From: Sphingopyxis sp.
GTDB lineage: Bacteria; Pseudomonadota; Alphaproteobacteria; Sphingomonadales; Sphingomonadaceae
Direction of reading: 5' to 3'
Assembly (NCBI GenBank): GCA_016463225.1
Contig: JAEMRT010000031.1
Location: 2,098 to 48,626, forward strand
Length of the DNA stretch: 46,529 nt
Below are positions 1-8,015 of this stretch, piece by piece. Within the stretch, counting starts at the first letter, position 1; every line of letters begins with the position of its first letter. The notes under the pieces were generated by a model that was not told the origin of the DNA, searched no databases, and saw only the letters and a list, made by a program, of their open reading frames with translations. The translations under genes were made by a program, and so were the position numbers.

Positions 1-805
1 AAGGCGCGATGGCAGGCGTGACGTCGGCCAGACCGACCGGCAGCAGCGCGCGATCGACATCGCCGCCGACGAGCAGGCGGATGAGATTTTCGTCCTGCGT
101 CAGCGCGCTCGTCTGCGCCGCGATGGCATCTTCGGCGGTCGCCAATATCTGTTCGGCCTGGCGCAAGTCGGTGCGCGGCGCGACCCCGCCGTCGAGCCGG
201 GCGCGGGTCAGCCGGACATTTTCGCGCGCATTGGTCGCGGTATCCTGCGCGATGGCGAGCAGGTCGCGGTCGGCGCCATAGGTCGCCCAGGCGTCGGCCA
301 GATTGGCGATCAGCGCGAGCCGCACCGTGCGCGACGCGGCCTCGGTCGCCAAGGCGCGGTTGCGGTCCGATTCGGTCGCATTGGCAAGCTTGCCGAACAG
401 ATCGAGTTCGAAAGCAGTGACGCCGCCGCGCAGCGAAAAATTGCCGGCGCCGTTGCCGCTCCCGCTGTTGTCCGAATAGCCGGCCCCTGCGTTGATCCCG
501 AGTTCGGGGAATTGCCCCGATCGTGTGACGCGAACCTGCGCGTGCGCTGCGGCGACATTGGCATAAGCGACGCGCAAGTCGCGGTTGTTGGAGAGCGCCT
601 GCTCGGCCAGTGCCTGCAGTCGCGGGTCGGTGAACACGCTTTTGTACGAGAGGATCGGCAGCGCCGCCTCGCTTTGCAACAGCCAAGCGTCACCGACCGG
701 CCAGCTTTGCGGGACAGGGGGAGTCGGCAGCACCGTTCTGGGCGCGAGCGAGCAGCCGGCGAGCGCGAGCGTGCTCGCCAGCAGGAGGGCACGGGCGCCG
801 ATCAT
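1..805 (-). CDS. RND efflux outer-membrane channel lipoprotein (NodT/OprM family), 3' end outside window
   Basis: This is the outer-membrane TolC-like channel of a tripartite drug efflux system; about 268 residues are visible and the C-terminal part lies beyond the window edge. The ATG at 805 overlaps the stop codon of the RND pump as ATGA, indicating translational coupling. The product opens with a short hydrophobic signal and a lipobox LAGC (Cys18), so it should be a lipoprotein anchored in the outer membrane. Residues further on (FELDLFGKL and a repeated helical pattern ending TARLDGGVAPRTDLRQAE) match the typical NodT/OprM layout, in which a coiled-coil periplasmic barrel follows an N-terminal lipid anchor. 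No in-frame stop occurs before position 1, so it is truncated by the window rather than broken. Confidence 0.9.
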   Translation of the reverse strand, partial: MIGARALLLASTLALAGCSLAPRTVLPTPPVPQSWPVGDAWLLQSEAALPILSYKSVFTDPRLQALAEQALSNNRDLRVAYANVAAAHAQVRVTRSGQFPELGINAGAGYSDNSGSGNGAGNFSLRGGVTAFELDLFGKLANATESDRNRALATEAASRTVRLALIANLADAWATYGADRDLLAIAQDTATNARENVRLTRARLDGGVAPRTDLRQAEQILATAEDAIAAQTSALTQDENLIRLLVGGDVDRALLPVGLADVTPAIAP

Positions 806-3800
806 GCCGGCACCTCCGCCGGGCCTTCATCCTTGGTCTTGCCGAATCGAGCACGCAGCGCGGCCACGCCGTCGCGGACCCCGCGGCGGACGAGGACGAA
901 GAACAGCGGGATGAAGAAGATCGCGAGGAAGGCCGCGGTCAGCATGCCGCCGATCACCGACGTGCCGATCGCGACGCGACTGTTCGCGCCCGCGCCCGTC
1001 GCGATCGCGAGCGGCAGCACGCCGAAGATGAAGGCGAAACTCGTCATCAGAATCGGGCGCAGGCGGATCCGCGCCGCCTCGATCGCCGCCTCGATCACGC
1101 GCTTGCCCTTGCGCTCTTCCTGCTCGGCAAACTCGATCATCAGGATCGCATTTTTCGCCGCGAGCCCCATCGTCGTGAGCAGGCCGATCTGGAGATAGAC
1201 GTCGTTTTCCAGCCCGCGCAGCGACACCGCGAACACCGCTCCGATCAGCCCGAGCGGGATGATCAGGATCACCGCGAGCGGGATCGTCCAGCTTTCGTAA
1301 AGCGCCGCGAGGCAGAGGAAGACGACGAGCAGCGAGATCGCATAGAGCAGCGGCGCCTGTCCCGACGACAGCCGTTCCTGATAGGACGATCCCGACCAGG
1401 CAACGCTGGTGCCGACAATTTGGCCCGCCATCGCCTCCATCTCGTCCATCGCTTCGCCCGAACTGGTGCCGGGCGAGGGCTGGCCCGAGATTTCGAACGC
1501 GGGCACGCCCTGGAAGCGTGAGGTGCTGCTGGGCGTAGTCGCCCAGCCGGTGCGGGCAAAGGCCGAGAAGGGCGACATCTCGCCATCGGCCGAGCGCACA
1601 TACCATTGGCTCAGATCTTCGGGCTTGGCGCGATAGGGGGCGTCGCCCTGAACATAGACGCGCTTGACGCGGCCTTCGTCGATGAAATCATTGACATAAC
1701 GCCCGCCCCACGCCGTCGCGAGGGTCGCGTTCACGTCCGCATTGTCGATGCCATAAGCGGTCAGCCGCTGCGTATCGACATCAATCTTCAGCGTTGCAAC
1801 GTCGGGCAGATCGCCGAGCCGCACTGCGGTCAGCTTGGGATTGGCGTTGGCCATCGCGAGCAGCCGGTCGCGCGCGGCGACGAAATCCTCGCGACTCATC
1901 CCGCCGCGATTCTGCAATTGCATGGAAAAGCCAGCGCTGTCGCCCAGCCCGCGGACGGCGCCGGGGACGAGCGCAAATACTTGGGCATCGCGCAGCCCGC
2001 CGAGCGCCTTTCGCGCGCGTTCGGCGATCGCGTCGGCGGTGTTTTCCTTGCCTTCGCGATTGTCCCAATGCGTCAGATTGACGAAGCCCTGTCCGGTATT
2101 CTGACCGACCGCGCCGCCGCCACCGCCCCCGGCGACGATAAACAGCGCCTGCACATTCGCCTTTTCCTGGGTCAGCATATATTTTTCGACGGCGTCGCGG
2201 ACTTCGAGTGTCCGCCCCTGCGTGGCGCCGGCGGGAAGGCGGAACTGGACTTGGACGCGTCCCTGATCCTCGCCGGGCAGGAAGCCGCTGGGCAGGCGCA
2301 GGAACAGCACCGCCAGCACGGCGAAAATGATCGCGTAAATGCCGAGGAAGAGCCACTTGCGATCAACGACCTTGGTCACGCTGCCGACATAGCGTTCGAC
2401 GGTGTGATCGAAGCGGGTGTTGAAGCCGTTTTTGGCGCGTTCGAGCATCGCGCGAGCGCGTGGGAAACGACCGCCGGATGCGGTCTCACCATGCGCCTTT
2501 TGTTTGAGCAGGGTGGATGTCAGCGCGGGGCTGAGGATCAGGGCAACGAACACCGACAGCATCATCGCCGAAATGATCGTGACCGAAAATTGGCGATAGA
2601 TGACCCCGGTAGAACCGCCGAAAAACGCCATGGGCAGGAACACCGCCGACAGCACCAGCGCGATGGCGATCAGGGCGACCTGCAATTCCTTCATCGACTG
2701 GATCGTCGCTTCGCGCGCCGACATCTCGGGATTTTCTTCCATCAGGCGCTCGACATTTTCGACCACGACGATCGCGTCGTCGACGAGCAGGCCAATCGCC
2801 AGCGTCAGCCCGAACAGGGTAAGCGTATTGATGCTGAACCCCAGCATATAGAAAATCGCAAAGGTGCCGAGCAGCACGACCGGGACCGCGATCGCCGGGA
2901 TCAGCACCGCGCGCCAGCTTTGCAGGAACACGAACATGACGATGATGACGAGGATGATCGCCTCGATCAGCGACTTCTGCACTTCGCTGACCGACAATTT
3001 GATGAAGGCGGTCGAGTCGTTGGCGTAGGAGTAAGCGAGGCCGTCGGGGAAGTCGGCGGACAGTTCCTCCATCCGGACCTTGACGCGGTCGGCGGTCTCC
3101 AGCGCGTCGGACCCCGGCGACAGCGAGATCGACATGCCCGCACCGGGATGGCCGTTGATGCGGCTGACTACACTGTAATTTTCGGCGCCGATCTCGACGC
3201 GCGCGATGTCCTTGATCCGCACGCTCGATCCGTCGGGCAGCGTCTTGAGAACGATGTTTTCGAACTGTTCGACGGTCTGCAGGCGCGACTGCGCGGTCAC
3301 CGTCGCGTTGAGCATCTGGCCCTCGGGCGAGGGAAGGCCGCCGACTTCGCCCGCAGCGACTTCGCTGTTCTGCGCCGTGATCGCGGCGATCACCTCGCTC
3401 GGCATCAGCGACACGGCGGCAAGGCGCTGCGGGTTGAGCCAGATGCGCATCGCGTGCGGCGCGCCGAAAATATTGACGTCGCCGACCCCCTCGACGCGTG
3501 ACAGCGGGTCTTGGATGTTTGACGTCATATAGTCCGACACGTCGGCATTCGCGCGCGTGTCGGTCTCGTCATAGACGCCGACGAGCAGCAACGTGTCCGA
3601 GTTGGACTTGGTGACGCGGACGCCCTGCTGTTGAACCTGCTGCGGCAGGCGCGAGATCGCCGACTGAATCTTGTTCTGGACCTGCACCTGCGCGATGTCG
3701 GGGTCGGTGCCCTTGGCAAAGATGGCGGTGATGCTCGCCTGCCCGCGCGAACTGGACTGCGAACTGAAATAGAGCAGGCCGTCGATGCCGGTCAGCTGCT

Positions 3801-3999
3801 GTTCGAGCACCTGCGTAACGCTATTCTCGATCGCCTCGGCCGAGGCGCCCGGATAGGATGCGCGAATATTGACCTGCGCCGGCGCGATGTCGGGATATTG
3901 CTCGATCGGCAACGCGAACAGCGCGCCGACCCCGCCCAGCATCACGATGATCGCGAGCACCCAGGCAAAAATGGGCCGATTGATGAAAAGGCGGGACAT
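802..3999 (-). CDS. RND multidrug efflux pump, inner-membrane permease (AcrB/MexB, HAE1 family)
   Basis: This 1065-aa protein is a full-length proton-driven hydrophobe/amphiphile exporter of the inner membrane. It starts with the family's first transmembrane helix (FINRPIFAWVLAIIVM). The proton-relay residues Asp407 and Asp408 in GLLVDDAIVVVENV sit at exactly the AcrB numbers, and the partner Lys949 lies in GLAAKNAIL. Two large periplasmic porter loops separate the helices. It is the middle gene of an adaptor-pump-channel operon, six bases after the adaptor. One oddity: residues 624-629 are six consecutive glycines at the place where AcrB carries the phenylalanine-rich switch loop (see findings). 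Substrates cannot be deduced from sequence. Family identity is certain. Confidence 0.97.
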   Translation of the reverse strand: MSRLFINRPIFAWVLAIIVMLGGVGALFALPIEQYPDIAPAQVNIRASYPGASAEAIENSVTQVLEQQLTGIDGLLYFSSQSSSRGQASITAIFAKGTDPDIAQVQVQNKIQSAISRLPQQVQQQGVRVTKSNSDTLLLVGVYDETDTRANADVSDYMTSNIQDPLSRVEGVGDVNIFGAPHAMRIWLNPQRLAAVSLMPSEVIAAITAQNSEVAAGEVGGLPSPEGQMLNATVTAQSRLQTVEQFENIVLKTLPDGSSVRIKDIARVEIGAENYSVVSRINGHPGAGMSISLSPGSDALETADRVKVRMEELSADFPDGLAYSYANDSTAFIKLSVSEVQKSLIEAIILVIIVMFVFLQSWRAVLIPAIAVPVVLLGTFAIFYMLGFSINTLTLFGLTLAIGLLVDDAIVVVENVERLMEENPEMSAREATIQSMKELQVALIAIALVLSAVFLPMAFFGGSTGVIYRQFSVTIISAMMLSVFVALILSPALTSTLLKQKAHGETASGGRFPRARAMLERAKNGFNTRFDHTVERYVGSVTKVVDRKWLFLGIYAIIFAVLAVLFLRLPSGFLPGEDQGRVQVQFRLPAGATQGRTLEVRDAVEKYMLTQEKANVQALFIVAGGGGGGAVGQNTGQGFVNLTHWDNREGKENTADAIAERARKALGGLRDAQVFALVPGAVRGLGDSAGFSMQLQNRGGMSREDFVAARDRLLAMANANPKLTAVRLGDLPDVATLKIDVDTQRLTAYGIDNADVNATLATAWGGRYVNDFIDEGRVKRVYVQGDAPYRAKPEDLSQWYVRSADGEMSPFSAFARTGWATTPSSTSRFQGVPAFEISGQPSPGTSSGEAMDEMEAMAGQIVGTSVAWSGSSYQERLSSGQAPLLYAISLLVVFLCLAALYESWTIPLAVILIIPLGLIGAVFAVSLRGLENDVYLQIGLLTTMGLAAKNAILMIEFAEQEERKGKRVIEAAIEAARIRLRPILMTSFAFIFGVLPLAIATGAGANSRVAIGTSVIGGMLTAAFLAIFFIPLFFVLVRRGVRDGVAALRARFGKTKDEGPAEVPA

Positions 4000-4005
4000 G
4001 GAGGG

Positions 4006-5202
4006 CTATTTATCCTTTGCTTCGCCATTGGCCGCGGGCGCCCCCACCCGCTGCTGGCTGCTCGCCGGAACCGGCTTGATCGGCGCGCCCTGTTTCAGAT
4101 TGCCGACCCCCTGCGTGATGACGCGCTCGCCGTTTTTCAGCCCGTCGGTCACGACCCAATTGGCGCCGATGGTGCGATCGGCGACGACCTTGCGGCGTGC
4201 AGCCTTGTTGTCCTTGCCGACAAGATACACGAAGGCCGACCCGTCGAAATCGCGCTGAACCGCAGCTTGCGGAACCAGGATCGCCGCGGGGTTGACGGCC
4301 TGATCGAACAGCGCGGTCACGAACATGCCGGGCAGCAAGACACCCCTGGGATTGGGAAAGCGCGCGCGCAGCGTCACTGTGCCCGTCGCTTCGCTGACGG
4401 TGATATCCGAAAATTGCACCGTCCCGGCAAAGCCATAGGCGCTGCCATCTTCGAGCCGCAGCCGCACCGATGTGCTGCCCGCGGCGACGCCGCCGCTTTC
4501 GAGCGCCTGGCGCAGCGTGGTGAGCTCGGCGCTCGATTGCTGCATGTCGACATAGATCGGGTCGGTCTGCTGGATCACTGCCAGCGGCGTCGCCTGGCTC
4601 GCGCTGACGAGGGCGCCGGGGGTAGCGAGACTGCGGCCGATGCGGCCGCTGATCGGCGCGGTGATCGTCGCATAGCGCAGCGTGATGCGCGCGGTTTCGA
4701 GCGCGGCACCATTTTGCGCCACCGCGGCGCGCGCGACGCGTGCCTCGGCCAGCGCATCGGTATAATCCTGCTCGGCGATCGCCTGCATCCTGGCGAGCGG
4801 CGCGAAGCGGCGGACGCGCTCGTCGGCGGCCTGTGCGCTGGCGCGGGCGCTGGCGAGGTTCGCCGACGCCTGATCGACCGCGGCCTGATAGAGGCTGGCA
4901 TCAATCTGGTAGAGCGGCTGGCCGGCGCGGACGAAACCGCCCTCGGTAAACAGGCGGCGGCGGATCAGGCCATTCACCTGCGGCCGCACTTCGCTGGTTT
5001 CAAAGGCAACGGTGCGCCCACCGAGCGAGGTCGTGACCGGTACGGCCTCGACCTTGGCGACGACAAAACCGACTTCTGGGGCGCTACGACCGGTTTTGCT
5101 GGCGTCGTCCTGGTCCGAACAGGCGCCGAGCGACAGGGTCGCGGCACACAATGCTCCGGCCAGCAGCAGCGACCTTTTGTCCAGCATATCGATTATTCTC
5201 AT
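4006..5202 (-). CDS. RND efflux periplasmic adaptor (membrane fusion protein) lipoprotein
   Basis: This about 398-aa membrane-fusion protein bridges the pump and the outer-membrane channel in the periplasm. The reading frame is open further upstream, but I place the start at the ATG at 5202, because from there the protein begins with a lipoprotein signal (LLLAGALCAATLSLGAC) ending in a lipobox cysteine; a second ATG at 5187 is equally possible. The barrel-sandwich halves are visible as EVRPQVNGLIRRRLFTEG and the later TITAPISGRIGRS segment, with an alanine-rich alpha-hairpin between them (about residues 90-145), followed by the beta-barrel and membrane-proximal domains. It is the first gene of the efflux operon; a 28-bp imperfect palindrome lies in its leader. 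Confidence 0.93.
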   Translation of the reverse strand: MRIIDMLDKRSLLLAGALCAATLSLGACSDQDDASKTGRSAPEVGFVVAKVEAVPVTTSLGGRTVAFETSEVRPQVNGLIRRRLFTEGGFVRAGQPLYQIDASLYQAAVDQASANLASARASAQAADERVRRFAPLARMQAIAEQDYTDALAEARVARAAVAQNGAALETARITLRYATITAPISGRIGRSLATPGALVSASQATPLAVIQQTDPIYVDMQQSSAELTTLRQALESGGVAAGSTSVRLRLEDGSAYGFAGTVQFSDITVSEATGTVTLRARFPNPRGVLLPGMFVTALFDQAVNPAAILVPQAAVQRDFDGSAFVYLVGKDNKAARRKVVADRTIGANWVVTDGLKNGERVITQGVGNLKQGAPIKPVPASSQQRVGAPAANGEAKDK

Positions 5203-5232
5203 GTCAGCACGCCGAGCGGCGGGGAGGGGTTG

Positions 5233-5260
5233 GCGCCTATTCAACCCATTGAATTGGCGC
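5233..5260. promoter_or_regulatory. 28-bp imperfect palindrome in the efflux operon leader (putative operator or hairpin)
   Basis: The left arm 5233-5244 and right arm 5249-5260 pair at 11 of 12 positions (the only mismatch is 5238/5255) around a CCCA centre; the outer arms read GCGCC and GGCGC, the inner ones ATTCAA and TTGAAT. It lies 31-58 bases upstream of the adaptor start. This is the size and position of a TetR-type repressor operator, but no TetR gene is in the window. An RNA hairpin is the alternative. The rest of the gap 5203-5334 holds tandem GACAATTT copies at 5286 and 5296 and nothing else I can name. Confidence 0.5.
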
Positions 5261-5334
5261 ATGCAAGCGCAATGCGGGTGATTGCGACAATTTAAGACAA
5301 TTTTGTGCAGCCGACAGGCTCTGCGCATCCCTCC

Positions 5335-6384
5335 CTATTTGGGCGGCGCAACCGACTGGCGCTGGATAAAAGTTGACGCCAGCACGGCCGTTTCGCTGTC
5401 GTCGATCTTGCTGGCGAGCGGCAGGAAATCGGGGACAAGGGTTCTGGCGGCACGCATCCCCATTTCGCGGATTGGCCAGCGCACCGTGCTGAGCGCGGGC
5501 CAGATGTGCGTTGCGGTGGGACTGTCGTCGAAGCCGATGATCGACAGCGCGCCGGGCACGTCGATGCGCTTGGTGTGCGCGACGCTCATCACCCCGGCGG
5601 CCATCTCGTCGTTCGAACAGAAGATTGCGGTCGGCGGCTCGGATAACGACAGCAGGGCTTCACCTGCCTCGATCCCGGCAGTGTAGCGATAATTGCCCGG
5701 CGCGTTATAGGCGGCTGGCAGGTCGAGCCCCGCCTCGGCCAGCGCTTCCATAAAGCCCTTCTCGCGTTCGGCGGCCGAACGGAAGCCGATTGGTCCGCGC
5801 ACGAATCCGATGCGGCGATGGCCGAGCGCGATCAGAGCACGCACCGCCTCGGCGACAACTTCGCGGTCGTTCGACGACACGCAATGCTTGGCATCGTCGA
5901 GCGGCGCCGATCCGACGCGCACGTAGCGCACGCCCAGATCTTCGCACAGCGCGGCGAGATCATCGTTTTCGGAAATTGGCGGCAACAGCAGTGCGCCGAT
6001 CGGGCGCTGCTTTTCGAGGAATGTGCGGACGTCTTCGAGCATCCGGTCCGATCCGCGATCGACCGGGCGGACGAGCAGCGCCAGATCGCTGTCCTTGATC
6101 GCGTCGAGCACGCCTTGCTGAAAGTTCAGCACCGTCTGGGCATTGGGATTGTCATGGAGGAGCGCGATCAGGAAATTGCGCCGGAACGCCAGCGCCCGTG
6201 CCTGCGGATTGGGAACAAAGCCTAGGGTTTCGATCGCCTGCTCGACGGCCTTGCGCGTCTTTTCCGTCAGAAATTCGGAGCGGTTGATCACCCGGCTGAC
6301 GGTCTTTTTCGACACCCCGGCGAGCGCGGCGACATCGTTGATCGTCGGCTGTTTGCCCCCCGGCCCCTTGGTCTGTGCCGCCAT
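5335..6384 (-). CDS. LacI-family transcriptional regulator, probable uronate/pectin repressor
   Basis: This 349-aa protein has the LacI/GalR layout: an N-terminal helix-turn-helix with hinge (residues 14-34, TINDVAALAGVSKKTVSRVIN region), followed by a periplasmic-binding-protein-like effector domain ending FIQRQSVAPPK. The recognition helix SKKTVSRVIN is typical. It is transcribed divergently from the uronate operon starting at 6596, and the gap between them contains two copies of an ACCGGT-centred palindrome of the kind LacI members bind. I infer that it represses the whole locus and is relieved by an intermediate of uronate breakdown such as 2-keto-3-deoxygluconate, as for other uronate regulators. 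The effector is not readable from sequence. Confidence 0.9.
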   Translation of the reverse strand: MAAQTKGPGGKQPTINDVAALAGVSKKTVSRVINRSEFLTEKTRKAVEQAIETLGFVPNPQARALAFRRNFLIALLHDNPNAQTVLNFQQGVLDAIKDSDLALLVRPVDRGSDRMLEDVRTFLEKQRPIGALLLPPISENDDLAALCEDLGVRYVRVGSAPLDDAKHCVSSNDREVVAEAVRALIALGHRRIGFVRGPIGFRSAAEREKGFMEALAEAGLDLPAAYNAPGNYRYTAGIEAGEALLSLSEPPTAIFCSNDEMAAGVMSVAHTKRIDVPGALSIIGFDDSPTATHIWPALSTVRWPIREMGMRAARTLVPDFLPLASKIDDSETAVLASTFIQRQSVAPPK

Positions 6385-6492
6385 ATGCCTTTTATCCTCT
6401 GCGGGTTCGGCTGCTGTCCCGCCATTCGCCCGGTGTGATGGGCGCTCGGCGTGGCGAAATCAACCGCGACAAACCGCCATCTGCCGAAAACG

Positions 6493-6504
6493 GATACCGG
6501 TGTC
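6493..6504. promoter_or_regulatory. Putative LacI-type operator, site 1
   Basis: GATACCGGTGTC, differing at one position from the perfect palindrome GACACCGGTGTC found at 19782. It lies in the divergent gap, about 110 bases upstream of the LacI gene and 90 upstream of the isomerase gene. Paired with site 2 (47 bases away, centre to centre), it could support looping and autoregulation. Confidence 0.65.
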
Positions 6505-6537
6505 TAGGCCAGCCTCGCAATCCCAGTAGCATCAATA

Positions 6538-6553
6538 TTGACACCGGTTACCA
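6538..6553 (+). promoter_or_regulatory. Putative LacI-type operator, site 2, overlapping a -35 box
   Basis: The operator GACACCGGTTAC (6540-6551, flanked by TT and CA) overlaps a consensus -35 hexamer TTGACA at 6538-6543. With a 17-base spacer the -10 would be TAGCTT at 6561-6566, a weak match. A repressor bound here would block RNA polymerase for the operon starting at 6596. The core is identical to the site at 13434. Confidence 0.65.
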
Positions 6554-6595
6554 AAATGTCTAGCTTGTTGCAAAATCCAGCAAAGGAACCGCATC

Positions 6596-7249
6596 ATGAA
6601 GATCGCGCTGATTACCGAAAACAGCCAGGCCGCCAAGAACAGCATCATCCACGACGCGCTGACCACGGTCGCCGAACCGCTGGGGCATGAGGTTTTCAAT
6701 TACGGCATGTATTCGGCGGACGACACGGCGTCGCTGACCTACATCATGAACGGCCTGCTGGCCGGCATCCTGCTCAACTCGAAAGCTGCGGATTTTGTGG
6801 TCACCGGTTGCGGCACGGGCATGGGTTCGATGCTGTCGTGCAACGCGATGCCGGGCGTTTTCTGCGGTCTGGTGATCGATCCGACCGACGCCTTCCTGTT
6901 TGGTCAGATCAACGACGGCAACGCCATTTCGATGCCCTATGCCAAGGGCTTCGGCTGGGCCGCCGAGCTCAATCTGCAGGATGTCTATCGCAAGCTGTTC
7001 GATGGCGAGCGCGGTCTGGGTTATCCCAAGGAGCGCGCCGAAATCATGCGGACGAACCGCGGCATCCTGAAAGATCTCAAGGCCGCGTCGTGCCACGACA
7101 TGCTGACGGTGCTGAAGAATGTCGATCAGGATCTGCTCCGCGCGGCGATCGCGGGCGAGAAATTCGCGGAGTATTTCTACGCCAATTCGCAGGACGAAGC
7201 GATCAGCGCCTATCTGAAGAGCCTGTCGGCGGAGCGGGTGCTCGCCTGA
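6596..7249 (+). CDS. RpiB/LacA/LacB-family isomerase, probable DhuI-type 4-deoxy-5-hexosulose-uronate isomerase
   Basis: This 217-aa protein belongs to the RpiB/LacAB sugar-phosphate isomerase fold: it begins MKIALITENSQ and carries the signature GCGTGMGS with Cys72. It is longer than RpiB (about 150 aa) and has a C-terminal helical extension. Next door is the KduD dehydrogenase, which needs 2,5-diketo-3-deoxygluconate, the product normally made by KduI. No KduI (a cupin) is present. In streptococci an RpiB-family enzyme, DhuI, is known to perform this isomerisation beside the SDR DhuD, so I infer the same role here. A true pentose- or galactose-phosphate isomerase is possible but does not fit the neighbours. 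It leads the operon; an AAAGGAACC element 5' of the ATG serves as ribosome site. Confidence 0.78.
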   Translation: MKIALITENSQAAKNSIIHDALTTVAEPLGHEVFNYGMYSADDTASLTYIMNGLLAGILLNSKAADFVVTGCGTGMGSMLSCNAMPGVFCGLVIDPTDAFLFGQINDGNAISMPYAKGFGWAAELNLQDVYRKLFDGERGLGYPKERAEIMRTNRGILKDLKAASCHDMLTVLKNVDQDLLRAAIAGEKFAEYFYANSQDEAISAYLKSLSAERVLA

Positions 7250-7250
7250 C

Positions 7251-8006
7251 ATGACCGGGCTGTTTGATCTTTCGGGCAAGGTCGCGCTGGTTACCGGCGC
7301 CAACACCGGCATCGGGCAGGGGATTGCGCTCGCGCTCGCCGAAGCGGGGGCGGATATTGCCGCGGCGGGGCGTTCGGCGGCGGACGAGACGGTCGGCAAG
7401 GTGCGTGGGCTGGGCCGCAAAGGCGAGAATTTCGCCGCTGACCTGTCAAGCGTCGGCGCGGTGCAGCCGCTCGTCGATGCGGTGCTCGCAGAGTTCGGGC
7501 GCATCGACATCCTCGTCAACAATGCCGGGATCATTCGCCGCGCCGACGCGGTCGATTTCACCGAGGCCGACTGGGACGCGGTGATGGACACCAATCTCAA
7601 GACCTTGTTCTTCCTCTGCCAGAGCGTCGGGCGGCACATGATCGCGCGCGGCAGCGGCAAGATCATCAACATCGCCTCGATGCTGACCTTTCAGGGCGGC
7701 ATCCGCGTGCCGAGCTATACCGCGTCGAAATCGGGGGTCGGGGGGCTGACCAAGCTGCTCGCGAACGAATGGGCGGCGAAGGGCATACAGGTCAACGCGA
7801 TCGCGCCCGGCTATATCGCGACAAACAACACCGCGGCGCTGCAAGGTGACGAGGCGCGCAATCGGCAGATCATGGAACGCATTCCGGCAGGGCGTTGGGG
7901 CGACCCCAGCGACATCGGCGGTGCTGCGGTATTCCTGGCGTCGCGCGCGTCGGACTATGTGCAGGGCCATATCCTCGCCGTCGACGGCGGCTGGCTCGCG
8001 CGCTAG
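7251..8006 (+). CDS. kduD: 2-dehydro-3-deoxy-D-gluconate 5-dehydrogenase (KduD, SDR family)
   Basis: This 251-aa classical short-chain dehydrogenase reduces 2,5-diketo-3-deoxygluconate to 2-keto-3-deoxygluconate (KDG) in the cytoplasm. The cofactor motif TGANTGIG is at the N-terminus, NNAG follows, and the catalytic Ser143, Tyr156 and Lys160 are in place. The opening MTGLFDLSGKVALVTGANTG and the ending VQGHILAVDGGWLAR resemble known KduD proteins closely. The start codon is one base after the isomerase stop, so the two are co-translated. Its product is the substrate of the kinase encoded next. Confidence 0.9.
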   Translation: MTGLFDLSGKVALVTGANTGIGQGIALALAEAGADIAAAGRSAADETVGKVRGLGRKGENFAADLSSVGAVQPLVDAVLAEFGRIDILVNNAGIIRRADAVDFTEADWDAVMDTNLKTLFFLCQSVGRHMIARGSGKIINIASMLTFQGGIRVPSYTASKSGVGGLTKLLANEWAAKGIQVNAIAPGYIATNNTAALQGDEARNRQIMERIPAGRWGDPSDIGGAAVFLASRASDYVQGHILAVDGGWLAR

Positions 8007-8015
8007 CATCGCGCG

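Noticed and set aside
1606..3501. A 631-codon open frame on the plus strand opposite the RND pump
   Set aside because: It is antisense to a certain RND gene; GC-rich codon bias keeps this frame open. The translation is low in hydrophobic structure and resembles no family.
3631..5295. A 554-codon plus-strand frame opposite the efflux adaptor
   Set aside because: Shadow of the adaptor and pump genes, rich in Arg/Gly/Asp without family motifs.
6596..7249. Naming this gene rpiB or lacA (pentose or galactose phosphate isomerase)
   Set aside because: Fold fits, but the protein is about 65 residues longer than RpiB and every neighbour handles uronates.
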